Below are positions 1 to 9,171 of a stretch of DNA of 64,000 bases, one piece after another. Every line of letters starts with the position of its first letter. Position 1 is the stretch's first letter. The DNA lies in the NCBI RefSeq assembly GCF_004152865.1, contig NZ_SEOO01000004.1:1-64000 (forward strand). Direction: 5' to 3'. The translations under genes and the position numbers were made by a program. Under the pieces are notes generated by a model. It searched no databases. It was given only the letters and a program-made list of their open reading frames with translations, and was not told where the DNA came from. Origin of the DNA: Sphingobium cupriresistens (GTDB lineage Bacteria; Pseudomonadota; Alphaproteobacteria; Sphingomonadales; Sphingomonadaceae).

Positions 1-1
1 G

Positions 2-1102
2 GTCCAGGTGCCAGCCCCGAGCCGACCGATCCCCGGCAGCATGGCTGGAGGAAGTCTCCTGGCTTACGTGCTGATCTCGAAGTTTGACGACCATTTGCCG
101 CTGTACAGGCAGAACGAGATCATCGCGCGCATGGGTGCCGACATCCCACGCAGCACGCTGGCCGATTGGTGTGGTCGCTCGATGCGGATACTGCAGCCGG
201 TGATCGACCGGATCGAGGCCTCGGTCCTGGGCAGCGACATCCTGCACGCCGACGACACACCGATCCGCGTGCTGGCTCCGGAACGACGCGCCAAGGGTAT
301 CGGCAAGGGTGTGATGCAAGGCCGGATCTGGGGCTATGTCTGTGATCAGCGGCCTTGGGCCGGCACCGCGCCGCCTGGGGTCGTCTACCGCTATGCGCCC
401 AACTGGAAAGCCGAGCACGTGCTGGCTCACTTGGGCAGCGCAAGCGGTATCCTACAAGCCGATGCCTACAAAGGCTATGCAAAGCTCTACGAACCCGTCG
501 CGGATGGTGAGCCTCGCTTCCGGGAAGCGGCCTGCTTTGCGCATTGGCGACGCGATTTTCATGACATCTGGACATCGCAAAAATCTGAGATCGCGCACGA
601 GGCGCTCGAGCGTATCGGACAACTCTACGACATCGAGCGCAAGATCGCGGGCCAGCCTGCCGATATCCGCCGGGCAGTACGCCAGGAGCTGAGCCGACCC
701 AAGCTCGACGCTCTGCATAGCTGGGCCGAGAAGCAACTCACCCGTATCTCGACCAAGGGAGACCTAGCGAAGGCCTTTCGCTACGCCCTGGGGCGCTGGC
801 ACGCCTTCAGCCTCTTTATCGACGATGGACGCGTCGCCATCGATAACAACGCTGCCGAGCGGGCCGTCAGGCCCATATGCCTGGGCAAGAAGAACTGGTT
901 ATTCGCCGGCTCCGAAACAGGCGCCGAAACCCTCGCCCGCGCCATGACGCTGATCGAAAGCGCCAAAATGAACGGTCTCGATCCACAAGCATACATCACC
1001 GACTTGCTCAATCGCATCCACGATCACAAGATCAACAGGATCGACGAGCTGTTACCCTGGAACTGGGTGCCGCTCACCATCCCGCTAGCACTGGCCGCCT
1101 GA
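2..1102 (+). CDS. tnpC: IS66 family transposase (TnpC), 5'-truncated by window
   Basis: C-terminal part of an IS66 DDE transposase, about 366 codons visible and open from base 2. The in-frame GTG at 8 is not a real start because the protein begins upstream of the window. IS66 landmarks are seen: a central block with DHLPLYRQ and LADWCGR, catalytic Asp in HADDTP, a second Asp in [18 protein letters not shown], and the catalytic Glu in [10 protein letters not shown] followed by KNWLFAGS. The C-terminal tail with [20 protein letters not shown] is typical. The stop overlaps the start of the next gene (TGATG), so the two are probably translated together. No frameshift is seen in the visible part. 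Confidence 0.92.
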   Translation, partial: VQVPAPSRPIPGSMAGGSLLAYVLISKFDDHLPLYRQNEIIARMGADIPRSTLADWCGRSMRILQPVIDRIEASVLGSDILHADDTPIRVLAPERRAKGIGKGVMQGRIWGYVCDQRPWAGTAPPGVVYRYAPNWKAEHVLAHLGSASGILQADAYKGYAKLYEPVADGEPRFREAACFAHWRRDFHDIWTSQKSEIAHEALERIGQLYDIERKIAGQPADIRRAVRQELSRPKLDALHSWAEKQLTRISTKGDLAKAFRYALGRWHAFSLFIDDGRVAIDNNAAERAVRPICLGKKNWLFAGSETGAETLARAMTLIESAKMNGLDPQAYITDLLNRIHDHKINRIDELLPWNWVPLTIPLALAA

Positions 1103-1398
1103 TGGCCGCCGTCACTTCCTTGCTCACCCTCGACTATGTCGCCAAGATACTCGACGAGAACGTGGAGTTGCTGGAAGCCATCGTTTCAAACGACGACAAC
1201 CTCACCTACGGCGCCATCGTCAGCGTCCACACCGGTCTGGACGAGTCCATCACCGCGCTGACGGATCACGGCGTGGAAGAACTGACGGACATGCTTAGCC
1301 AAGCACGTCTCACGACCAAGGCCTGGCACCAATTCCTCGATGACTTTATCAACGATCCCGAGCTCGCCGCGCGCTTCAAGGCCCATAAGCCGCGGTAA
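1102..1398 (+). CDS. small hypothetical protein carried by the IS66 element
   Basis: A 98-residue acidic, helix-rich protein starts with ATG inside the transposase stop (TGATG, 1-nt overlap) and stops 15 nt before the IS end. It has no signal peptide or recognisable catalytic motif. Its position as the last gene of the element and the coupled start suggest an IS66 accessory or passenger protein. I do not recognise the family and assign no function. It could have been missed in annotation because the antisense receptor frame runs into its 3' end. Confidence 0.6.
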   Translation: MAAVTSLLTLDYVAKILDENVELLEAIVSNDDNLTYGAIVSVHTGLDESITALTDHGVEELTDMLSQARLTTKAWHQFLDDFINDPELAARFKAHKPR

Positions 1399-1413
1399 CA
1401 ATCGGACGGTTAC

Positions 1414-2812
1414 CGCCCATCGTCAGGTGGAAACGATTGTCCAGCGCGGCCGGGGACCAGGTGAACTGTCCGAAAGCGGACAGATTGTCGGTGGTCGCGG
1501 TGCTGGCGCGATCGGGGAAGATGGTCGAGGCGGTCGGCGACGGCAGCACGGTGTAGGCTGTGCCGTCGGCATTGAACTTCAGCGTATTGGGCGACCAGGC
1601 GTCGTCGCTGACATGTTCATGATAATAGAATAGGCCAGCGACATAAGTGATGTCGGCCAATTCGCCGATCGCCTGGAACTCCTGGCTATATTGATATTGA
1701 TCGAAATTGGCCAGGCTGTAGCGGCTGAAATTGGCGTTGGGCGAGAAGACCGACAGCACGGTGGCGCCATTGTCATATTGGCTCTGCGTCAGGTCGCGAT
1801 AGGAACTGATCGATCGCAGCGTCAGATTGTCGGCGACCTCCCAGTCCAGGTTGAGCTGATGGCCCCAGGTCTTGCCGACGCTTTCCTGCAACGGCACGCC
1901 GACATTGGCGGTCTTGGCGCGATCGGGCTGCAATTTTAGGATCGGCGCCAGCGCCAGCGATCCTTTGGACAGCAATTGCAGATAATAGGGCGTGGTCGCG
2001 TCATAGCTTGTGTCGAAACTGTAGAGCGCCGTGAAGGTGGACGTCGGCTCCCATTTGACCGCGACATGCAGGCCGCGCCGGTCATAGCTGTTGAAATCGG
2101 CCTCGCCCGACATGGGATTGTCCACCGTCCCGCCGCGGCGCTGCACCAGTCCGTCCAGTTTGACGCTGATATTGTGGAAACTGGGCAGATCGAGATGGAC
2201 GACGCCTTCATAGCCGCCATAATTGCTGACGCCGGCGGTGGCGTTCATATGGAACGCGCCGCTCGGCTTGCGAGTGACGATGCTGACGGCGCCGCCTTCG
2301 GTATTGCGGCCGAACAACGTGCCTTGCGGTCCCTTCAGCACTTCGATCTGCTCGACGTCGAACAGCGCGGCGCCAAGGCCCTGGGCGCGGCCCATATAGA
2401 CGCCGTCGACATAGACGCCCACGCCCTGGTCGCGCGCCGGTTGATTGGCGTCGCCCAGCGCGCCGACGCCGCGTATGCCCAGCGTCAACGCCGACTTGCG
2501 CGAAAAGAAGGGAGCGATGCGGAGCGAGGGGATCGACCCGTCGCCCAGATCCTCCAGCGACAGGATGTGGCGGTTGCGCAGATCGTCGGCGTTCATCACC
2601 GCAATGGCGATCGGCGTGTCCTGCAGATCGGTCTGCCGCTTTTCCGCCGTGACCACGATCGCGGCCAATCCTGCGTCCCCCATGGCGTCGGCCGCCGGGG
2701 CCGCCGCTATAGCGGATGTATCGGCCAAGGCCATGCCGGGAACCAGCGCTGCGGACAGCGCGCTTCCGGCCAATGCCGAGGCGTAAAATAGTTTTCCAAC
2801 CGACTTTTTCAT
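1414..2812 (-). pseudogene. TonB-dependent receptor, 3'-truncated by the IS66 insertion
   Basis: N-terminal about 466 residues of a TBDR: signal peptide (MKKSVGKLFYASALAGSALS...ALA), then the plug domain with AIVVTAEKRQTDLQDTPIAI, GVYVDGVYMGR, VEVLKGPQGTLFGRNTEGGA, and the first part of the beta barrel. The ATG at 2812 is preceded by GAGGGGA, so it is preferred over the in-frame ATG at 2827. After FHLTMG (about 1414) the frame enters IS66 sequence, adds about a dozen foreign residues and stops at 1376. The usual C-terminal half of the barrel and the final aromatic residue are missing, so it should not assemble. Divergent from the TetR gene at 2940. Confidence 0.85.
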
Positions 2813-2939
2813 ATGCTGTCCCCTCATAAGTCGGCGGCCAATTAGAACGGCTGTATGTCTTTCATGTTACATCTGTATCGGATATTTTTTACCTCCTCTC
2901 TTGGTCGGGGTCTTGCTATGCTGCGCCAGGGAGATCCTG

Positions 2940-4169
2940 ATGCACGACCGGTTGGCGCCCTCCATGGAGGCGCAATATTCCTCGAAAGATCGAATTATAG
3001 ACGCAGTTCTGGGACTGTGGGAGGATGTGGGAGGGACCGGCCTTTCGGTGCGCACCATCGCCCGCGCGGCGGATGTGCCGGTGTCGTCGCTCTACCACCA
3101 CTTCGGCTCTCTGGAACAGTTGTTCGTCATCGCGCAGGATCATGCCCGCCTGTCCGCCGCCGCCTGGCGCGATCGCCATTTGCACGGTTTGCAGGGCGCG
3201 CGGCTGGACGCGATGGCCTTCGCCCCGGTTTTTGCGGCGCTGGTCGACGATTGGGCCTGCGCGCAGCGACGGCTGGCCTTTGCCTGGCGTGAAGGACAGC
3301 AACTGGCGGTGCGCGATCCCGGTTTTCAGGAGGGCGCCATGCGCTGGACCCATATGTGGGTCGATATGTGGCGCGAAATCGGCGCGCATTTCGAACTGGA
3401 GGACAGCGGCGCCCTGACGGCGCGGCTGTTCGACAGCGAAAGCTTTCTCCATATGATCAACTGGCGCCGGATGGTGGACCGCGCCGGGCTGGACGAGTTC
3501 GCCCGCGGCTGGACGGCCTGGCTGTGCGGGCGGGCGATCCCCGATGCGCCGTTCCGCGATTTCGCGCGGGCGCAGGCGCAGCGCGAATTCCCCGCCTTGC
3601 CGGAACGGGACGAAACCGCCGGCCGGATCGCCGCGGCCGCGGCCGCGATCGTGTCGCGCAAAGGGGCCGGCAGCATGACCCATCGCGCCGTCGCAGCCGA
3701 AGCGGGTCTGACCCTGGGCGTCGTATCGCATAAATTCCGCACCAGCGCCGACCTGATGCGGGCGGCGTTCGATTCGCTCTATCTGGGCAATGTGCCTGCA
3801 ACCGGATCGGCCGTCGCGCCAGTCGTCGACGATCATTGGTCACTGGGCGATCTTGTCCAGCTGCTCCAGCGCAGCGCCGCCAGCGCCGGGCCTGAGGAAC
3901 TGACGATCGTCGTGGCGCGCGATCCGTCCTATCGCCATTTCGCCGCGCAACTCCGCTATCTGCGCGGCCGCACGTCGGGCCGCTATCTCCAGGCTTTTCT
4001 GGGGCCGGATCACCCGATCGGCGAACTGGAAGCGGCGCTCTTCTCAGGATTTCTGGCAGGCCAGATTCGGGCGCAGCTCGCCGCGCCGGGATATCAATCC
4101 CCCGATCGCGTGCATCAGGAACTGGAACAGCTGCTGGCGCTGATCGCGCGCCGCGCCGTGTCACCATAA
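2940..4169 (+). CDS. tandem TetR-family transcriptional regulator (two HTH domains)
   Basis: A 409-residue protein with two TetR-type DNA-binding domains in one chain. The first is at about residues 15-62 (LSVRTIARAADVPVSSLYHHFGSLEQLF). The second is at about 224-275 (MTHRAVAAEAGLTLGVVSHKFRTSADL). Each is followed by a helical region, so the gene resembles two fused TetR subunits of about 200 residues. The ATG at 2940 has GGGAGAT just upstream and is preferred over the in-frame start at 2901, which lacks a Shine-Dalgarno sequence. Divergent from the truncated receptor (about 130-bp intergenic) and 52 bp upstream of a GPH symporter, which it may regulate. Ligand unknown. Confidence 0.85.
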   Translation: MHDRLAPSMEAQYSSKDRIIDAVLGLWEDVGGTGLSVRTIARAADVPVSSLYHHFGSLEQLFVIAQDHARLSAAAWRDRHLHGLQGARLDAMAFAPVFAALVDDWACAQRRLAFAWREGQQLAVRDPGFQEGAMRWTHMWVDMWREIGAHFELEDSGALTARLFDSESFLHMINWRRMVDRAGLDEFARGWTAWLCGRAIPDAPFRDFARAQAQREFPALPERDETAGRIAAAAAAIVSRKGAGSMTHRAVAAEAGLTLGVVSHKFRTSADLMRAAFDSLYLGNVPATGSAVAPVVDDHWSLGDLVQLLQRSAASAGPEELTIVVARDPSYRHFAAQLRYLRGRTSGRYLQAFLGPDHPIGELEAALFSGFLAGQIRAQLAAPGYQSPDRVHQELEQLLALIARRAVSP

Positions 4170-4221
4170 CGTCATCAACGCGCACTAGCGGCAATGCCAC
4201 CTCTTCAGGACGGCAGCTGCC

Positions 4222-5541
4222 ATGGACCAATCCGATCGAATGGGCGCCGGACGCATCGCCCTTTTCTCGCTGCCGGTGGTGCTGTTCCAGGCCATCGAAC
4301 TGGCCTGGCGCGCCTATCTGCCGCAACATCTGATCGCGACCGTGGGGCTTTCACTGGGCGTGACCGGGCTTTTGATGGTGGCCATGCGCGGCATGGACGC
4401 GATCGCCGACCCGATCATGGGGTGGATGAGCGACCATGTCGATACGCGCTATGGACGGCGGAAACCCTGGATCATGCTGGGTGTGCCGCTCGTCGCCATC
4501 GGCGCGCTCGGCCTGTTCCTGTCCGGTGCGGGTACGACCCTCATGACCATCATGCTGGCCAGCGTCCTGCTGCATCTTGGCTATTCGCTGATGGTTACGC
4601 CCCATGGCGGCTGGGGGCTGGAGATTGGACGGGACGCCGACGAGCGCACGCGGCTGATGAGCGCGAAAATCTGGTACGCCTCTGCTGGCGCCATCGCGCT
4701 GCTGCTGGTGATCGCCGGACTGGAGCGGGGGCTGGGCGTCGGCAAGGCGGGTGTCGCAGCGACGCTCGGCATGATGATTGCGCTGCTCGCGCCGCTGACG
4801 GTTTTTCCTGTCATCCGTTTCTTCAAGGAACGGCCGCAACCCTGCCCGCAACCCCAGCACGGCCATCAACCGATCACAGGGTCCGTCCGCGCCGTCTTCG
4901 CCAATCCGCTGCTGCGCAAGCCGTTGGCGCTCTATCTTTTGCTCGGCCTGGCCGATGCCGCCAGCGCCACCTGCTTCCTGTTTCTGAGCGACAATGTGCT
5001 GCAATTGCACGGTTGGGGCGCGACGCTGTTACTGATCCAGCCCGCGCTGGCGCTGGTCACGCTGCCACTATGGAGCAGGATGAGCCGACGGCATGGGCGC
5101 GAGCGGGTGCTCATCCTCGCTTATGGCTGGCAGCTGATCGTCACCCCGTTCGCGCTCCTGCTGCCTGTCGGCAATCTGCCGACCATGATCGGCTATATGA
5201 TCGCCCGCAACCTGATCTGGGGCGTCGATTACGCCCTGTTGCGCGCCATGGTCGCCGATGCGGCGGATCGCGACATCGTGCAGGGCGCGAATCGGTCTGG
5301 CCTCTATTACGGCCTGTCCAGCATCGTCCTGAAACTGGCCATGGGATTGGGGGCGGGCGGCGCGATCTGGCTGATGTCGCTCGCCCGTTTCGACGCAAAG
5401 GCGACCCTGTTGTCGCAAGGCGCGGAACAGGCGGTCCGCCTCGCTTACGCCATGCCCGGTCTGCTGGGCGCGCTGGCGGCCCTCATCATCCTGACGCCAC
5501 GTCCCACGCCCGGCCTGGGAACCCGCGCCGCATCGACCTGA
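4222..5541 (+). CDS. GPH-family (MelB-like) MFS sugar:cation symporter
   Basis: A 439-residue, 12-helix inner-membrane transporter. The glycoside-pentoside-hexuronide signature is clear near residues 56-85: DAIADPIMGWMSD followed by GRRKPWIMLG. Length fits the family (about 440-480). Members import glycosides or uronides with Na+ or H+; here the substrate cannot be read from sequence. It follows the tandem TetR gene on the same strand by 52 bp and, before the IS66 insertion, would have neighboured the divergent TBDR gene. The three could have formed one uptake unit (inference). Confidence 0.8.
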   Translation: MDQSDRMGAGRIALFSLPVVLFQAIELAWRAYLPQHLIATVGLSLGVTGLLMVAMRGMDAIADPIMGWMSDHVDTRYGRRKPWIMLGVPLVAIGALGLFLSGAGTTLMTIMLASVLLHLGYSLMVTPHGGWGLEIGRDADERTRLMSAKIWYASAGAIALLLVIAGLERGLGVGKAGVAATLGMMIALLAPLTVFPVIRFFKERPQPCPQPQHGHQPITGSVRAVFANPLLRKPLALYLLLGLADAASATCFLFLSDNVLQLHGWGATLLLIQPALALVTLPLWSRMSRRHGRERVLILAYGWQLIVTPFALLLPVGNLPTMIGYMIARNLIWGVDYALLRAMVADAADRDIVQGANRSGLYYGLSSIVLKLAMGLGAGGAIWLMSLARFDAKATLLSQGAEQAVRLAYAMPGLLGALAALIILTPRPTPGLGTRAAST

Positions 5542-5590
5542 AGCGAAAGGCGCGCCGTCATGGGGATTGCGACGGGCGTGGTCGCGCCGC

Positions 5591-5805
5591 TCAACTGCCG
5601 TCGGACATCAGCGTGCCGCCGTCCACCACCAGATTGTGGTCGGTGACAAAGGCGCCGGCGGGCGCGGCGAGGAACAGCGCCGCGTCCGCGATCAGCGGCG
5701 CCGACAATGCGGTGCGGATGAAGCCGGGGAGACGGCGTTGACCCGGACTTGGCGCGGCCCTCATTCGACCGCCAGCTTACGGGCGAAAATTCATGCTCGG
5801 CGCCA
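5591..5805 (-). pseudogene. decayed short-chain dehydrogenase remnant (C-terminal end)
   Basis: Reading the minus strand, the C-terminal end of a classical SDR is recognisable: RKLAVE, then RVNAVSP / FIRT, then ADAALFLAAPAGAFVTDHNLVVDGG ending at a TGA at 5591-5593. The frame is broken in several places. A TGA follows LAVE, where Trp is usual. One base is missing between AVSP and the GF of the expected SPGF. Another slip is needed upstream around 5785. The Rossmann half and the YxxxK region are absent. It is a relic, not a gene. Confidence 0.6.
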
Positions 5806-6257
5806 ACATCAAGGACGCCAGGGGCTGGAAGAACCAGACGATGAACAGCAGCGGCGGCATTTCCCGCCATCGCATCTCATCGGCCATCTATCATTATTGC
5901 GACATGCCGGGGCAGGCTGGGGAGGCGGAATATCAAGCCGACACCGATTATTTGGCCGATCATTGAGTGCCGCGCATGGGATTTCCGTTTCGGCGCCTTG
6001 CTCTGGTCGAACAGCACCCCGCCGATCGTTCGCGGCGACAATATACCTTGGGACATGGCCTTCGACGCGGACCGCGCCAGTTTCGAACCTTTTCGCAAGA
6101 CCAGCCCTGGTCGGTTGCCGGTCAGCGGCAAGCTCGCCGAATCAGCGCGGCGGGCGGACATGCGCTGTGAGGCTGGCGCGCGCGGCCCGATCTTGCTGTC
6201 GCATTCTGCCAGCCGTCGGCTGTTCCGGTCGACGGCGGAATGGTCTAGGCATCCGCC
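5806..6257. other. intergenic stretch without a supportable gene
   Basis: About 450 bp between the SDR remnant and the DUF2520 gene. Short open stretches with coding-like composition exist on the plus strand (a frame ending at 5967; another from about 5970 containing RGDNIPWDMAFDADRASFE). None has a credible start, complete domain or family that I recognise. The area is most likely decayed coding sequence left by the same deletion events that destroyed the SDR gene. Confidence 0.4.
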
Positions 6258-7139
6258 ATGCGCAACGACCCACCCTATCGCCGGATCGGCATCATCGGCA
6301 CGGGCCGCGTCGCTCAGGCCATGGCCCTCGCCCTGCACGCCCAGGCGGCCGATCCGCTGCTGGTGTGGGGCCGCGACCCGGCCCGGCGCGACGCCATGGT
6401 CGCTAGGATCGGCCACGCCCAGGCAGCGCATGACCTGACGGCGATCGCCTCCACCTGCGACCTGATCCTGATCGCCGTGTCGGACGACGCCATCCCCGAT
6501 CTGGTCGCCGCACTGGCGCAGCAACTGCCCGCAAGCGCCACGCCCTTCATCCTCCATCTCAGCGGCCGCAGCGGCGCGGCGGTCCTCGCCCCATTGGCGC
6601 AGCACGGGGCCCTGACCGCGGCCGTGCATCCGGCCATGACCTTCACCGGCGATCCCTTGCAGGAGGTCGCCCGCATGGTCGGGGCCCGCTTCGTCGTCAC
6701 CGCCGACACACAAGCGGCGATCGCGGCCGCGCAAGCGCTTGTCGCCCTGCTCGGTGGCGGCATGGAGCAGGTGGCGGAGGCGCAGCGCGCGCTCTATCAC
6801 GCCGCCCTTTGCCACGCCGCCAATCATCTGGTGACATTGATCGCCGGCGCGCGCGATGCGTTGGCGGCCGCCGGCGTCGCCGAACCGGGCGCACTGCTGC
6901 GCCCACTCGTCCGCGCCGCGCTCGACAACAGCCTCGACCGGGGCATGGCGGCCCTGTCGGGACCGCTGCTGCGGGGCGATGGAGACACCATCGCCGACCA
7001 TTTGGCTGCGCTCTCCACGACAAGCCCGCACCTGCTCCCCGCCTATCGCGCCATGGCGATCGCGACGCTCGACGCCCTGGAACGCTCCGGCCCACAACCG
7101 GCCGCGGGATTGCGGGAGGCGCTGGCGTCCATCGCATAA
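6258..7139 (+). CDS. Rossmann-like / DUF2520 domain protein, putative oxidoreductase
   Basis: A 293-residue protein. The N-terminal NAD(P)-binding Rossmann fold opens with IGIIGTGRVAQAMALAL (GxGxxA) and continues LLVWGRDPARRDAM ... DLILIAVSDDAI. The C-terminal half (about residues 140-290) is the all-helical DUF2520 domain with HPAMTFTGD and YHAALCHAANHLVTL. Members resemble ketopantoate/6-phosphogluconate-type dehydrogenases; the reaction is unknown. It lies 79 bp upstream of a TetR gene on the same strand. No partner genes point to a substrate. Confidence 0.8.
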   Translation: MRNDPPYRRIGIIGTGRVAQAMALALHAQAADPLLVWGRDPARRDAMVARIGHAQAAHDLTAIASTCDLILIAVSDDAIPDLVAALAQQLPASATPFILHLSGRSGAAVLAPLAQHGALTAAVHPAMTFTGDPLQEVARMVGARFVVTADTQAAIAAAQALVALLGGGMEQVAEAQRALYHAALCHAANHLVTLIAGARDALAAAGVAEPGALLRPLVRAALDNSLDRGMAALSGPLLRGDGDTIADHLAALSTTSPHLLPAYRAMAIATLDALERSGPQPAAGLREALASIA

Positions 7140-7218
7140 CTATCCAGTTCCTTCATCCTCTCTTGTCGGACGCGCCGCTGCCAAGCTATGCCTGTCGCAG
7201 GCAGAAAAGGATGGATGC

Positions 7219-7875
7219 GTGGCCAAATCGCCGATGAATATGCAGGGCAAGGCGACCGGACGGGCTGGCGAAGCGGAAGAGACGCGGCTCAACATATTGG
7301 ATGTCGCCACGCTGGAGTTCGCCGACAAGGGGCTGAGCGGCGCGCGCATCGACGAGATCGCCGATCGGACCGACGCATCCAAGCGGATGATCTATTATTA
7401 TTTTGGCAGCAAGGAAGGCCTGTATCGCGCCGTGCTGGAACGCGCCTATACTGCGGTGCGAGAGATTGACGCGGACAATACGCGCAGCGACCTGGCGCCC
7501 GACGCCGCTCTGCGCGACGTGGTCGGCGCCACCTTCGATTATCATCACCAGCATCCCGAATTCGTCCGGCTGGTGATGAACGAGAATATCCTGCGTGGCG
7601 CGCATATCGGCGAAATTCCCGGCATCCGCGAACGCAATCGCAAAGTGGTGGAGCAACTGCGCGCCATCTTGGCGCGTGGCGTGGAAAGCGGCCATTTCCG
7701 CGAAGGCATCGACCCGCTGGAATTGCATATGACGATCAGCGCGCTCTGCTTCTACAATGTCTCGAACCGCTATACCGTCTCCTACGGTTTCGAACGCGAC
7801 GTCACCGCGCCCAAAGTGCTGGCGCGCCGGCGCACCAATGTCATCGACATCGTCGAAAGCTGGTGCCGGGCCTGA
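7219..7875 (+). CDS. TetR-family regulator, candidate regulator of the hydroaromatic cluster
   Basis: A 218-residue TetR protein. The N-terminal HTH is at about residues 20-65 (IDEIADRTDASKRMIYYYFGSKEGLYRAVLERAY), followed by a helical C-terminal domain (FDYHHQHPEFVRLVMNEN, ELHMTISALCFYNVSNRYT) of the type found in regulators of aromatic catabolism. The GTG at 7219 has AAAAGGA 7 nt upstream; an ATG at 7234 is the alternative. It is the first gene of a same-strand block, and the three identical-type palindromes at 8139, 12386 and 13974 lie directly downstream. I infer it binds them; ligand may be a hydroaromatic or aromatic acid or its CoA thioester. Confidence 0.85.
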   Translation: MAKSPMNMQGKATGRAGEAEETRLNILDVATLEFADKGLSGARIDEIADRTDASKRMIYYYFGSKEGLYRAVLERAYTAVREIDADNTRSDLAPDAALRDVVGATFDYHHQHPEFVRLVMNENILRGAHIGEIPGIRERNRKVVEQLRAILARGVESGHFREGIDPLELHMTISALCFYNVSNRYTVSYGFERDVTAPKVLARRRTNVIDIVESWCRA

Positions 7876-8138
7876 ACCTCGGCGTCTGATCTTCATCTAG
7901 CATCATCATGCTGAACATGGTTCGTGGCGCTGGCCTATGCCTCAGCATCCCTCGCGCCTGCATGTCCATTGGCCCGCGAGAAGAGACGGATGCTGAGCCG
8001 CAGCAGCGCCGTTGCGCAGTTCGGCGTCCTGTCTGATCAGCAGGCGATGTCCGGTCCTGGCGCTCCTTCGAAGAGAACAGCCTGGCTTCATCGTGCATTA
8101 TCATCAGGCTTGCCTTCGCACCAGCCGATGATATTGAT

Positions 8139-8156
8139 GTACGAAATAGTTAGCAC
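8139..8156. promoter_or_regulatory. operator copy 1, GTACGAAATAGTTAGCAC
   Basis: Imperfect palindrome 23 bp before the first esterase ATG. It matches the perfect-core site at 12386 and the site at 13974 (consensus GTACGAACTAGTTNGTAC). It lies in a 303-bp gap (7876-8178) that otherwise shows nothing recognisable. Its position suggests binding over the start of the mRNA leader, blocking transcription of 8179-12381. Confidence 0.65.
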
Positions 8157-8178
8157 AAGAATCGGAATGGAGAGGATC

Positions 8179-9171
8179 ATGCAAAGGCGTATCGCGCTGT
8201 CATTGGGCTTGGCATCGGGTCTGGCGCTGCTGGCGGCGCACGGGCAGGTTCACGCACAGTCGCCATCTCCCGCTACCGCGCCCGAACCGGCGCTGGGCGA
8301 TCCGATGCCCGACCGCATCCTGACCCTGGCCAATGGCGTCACCGTCAACGCGGACATCGCCTATTCCGTCATTCCCGGCTACCGCCCGATCATTCTGGAT
8401 TTGTACCGCCCCGCGGCTCAGGCCGGTCCGCTGCCGCTCATCCTCTACATCCATGGCGGCGGCTGGGCGAACGGCCATACGCGCCAGTCCGGCGCGTTCA
8501 GCGATTTCCCCGCAGTCCTGGCCGACCTGTCGGCGCGCGGCTATGTCGTCGCCTCGCTCGAATATCGCCTGTCGAAGGAAGCGCCGTTCCCCGCCGCGAT
8601 CGACGATGTCCGCACCGCCATTCGCTTTCTGCGCGCCAATGCCGCGCGCTTCGGGCTGGATGGGGGCAAGGTGGCCGTCTGGGGCGGATCGGCCGGCGGC
8701 CAGCTCGCGGCGCTTGCTGCGCTCCAGTGCGGCGGCGCGCCGACCGGCGAGGACAAGAGCAACCCCGGCCAGAGCGACTGCGTGCAAGCCGGGGCAGGCT
8801 GGTACGGCGTCTATGATTTCGCCACTATGCCGCAGGCGATCGCCGGCGCGGAAAACGCCTATCTCGACTGCGTGAAGCCCGATTGCCCGGCCGATCGCGT
8901 CAAGGCCGCCAGTCCCGCGGCCCATGTCGACGCCAAAGACCCGCCAATGCTGCTGATCCACGGCACCGACGACAAGGTCGTGCCCGTCGTCCAGTCGCAG
9001 CAGCTCGCCGCCACGCTCAAGGCGGCCCATGTCCCCGTCACGCTGGAGATCATCCCCGGCGTCGGCCATAGCTGGATCGGCGCGGATGCGGCGGCGACCC
9101 GCGCCGCCTCGCTGCGCGCGCTCGACCTCACCTTCCGCTTCTTCGACACGCAACTGAAGGGCAGGAAATAA
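8179..9171 (+). CDS. exported alpha/beta hydrolase (HGGGW esterase)
   Basis: A 330-residue esterase of the hormone-sensitive lipase/BD-FAE-like type. Signal peptide at residues 1-26 (RRIALSLGLASGLALLAAHGQVHA). Oxyanion motif HGGGW near 92-96, nucleophile Ser171 in GGSAGG, Asp in HGTDDKVVP and His in GVGHSW complete the triad. The ATG at 8179 follows GGAGAGG. Its stop overlaps the next start by one base (TAATG). Placed ahead of a carboxylesterase and quinate/shikimate genes, it probably cleaves a plant ester such as an acylated quinate or shikimate in the periplasm (inference). Acylpeptidase or other esterase activity cannot be excluded. Confidence 0.8.
   Translation: MQRRIALSLGLASGLALLAAHGQVHAQSPSPATAPEPALGDPMPDRILTLANGVTVNADIAYSVIPGYRPIILDLYRPAAQAGPLPLILYIHGGGWANGHTRQSGAFSDFPAVLADLSARGYVVASLEYRLSKEAPFPAAIDDVRTAIRFLRANAARFGLDGGKVAVWGGSAGGQLAALAALQCGGAPTGEDKSNPGQSDCVQAGAGWYGVYDFATMPQAIAGAENAYLDCVKPDCPADRVKAASPAAHVDAKDPPMLLIHGTDDKVVPVVQSQQLAATLKAAHVPVTLEIIPGVGHSWIGADAAATRAASLRALDLTFRFFDTQLKGRK

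Larger units (their letters stand above)
1..1413 (+). mobile_element. IS66-family insertion sequence, right part
   Basis: The window opens inside an IS66-type element. It holds the 3' part of the tnpC transposase gene, a small downstream gene and the right terminus. The terminus is taken at the TTAC of 1410-1413, since IS66 elements characteristically end in GTAA/TTAC. Immediately beyond, the minus strand is receptor coding sequence, so the element sits inside that gene. The following octamer CGCCCATC (1414-1421) is the expected target duplication, but the left copy lies outside the window. Just inside the end, GGTAAC (1394-1399) and GTTACC (1409-1414) form a short inverted repeat. Confidence 0.8.

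Noticed and set aside
2850..2895. Possible TetR operator (TGTA...TACA arms) in the gap between the truncated receptor and the tandem TetR gene
   Set aside because: Only four to five bases pair on each arm and there is no second copy, so it is too weak to report as a site.
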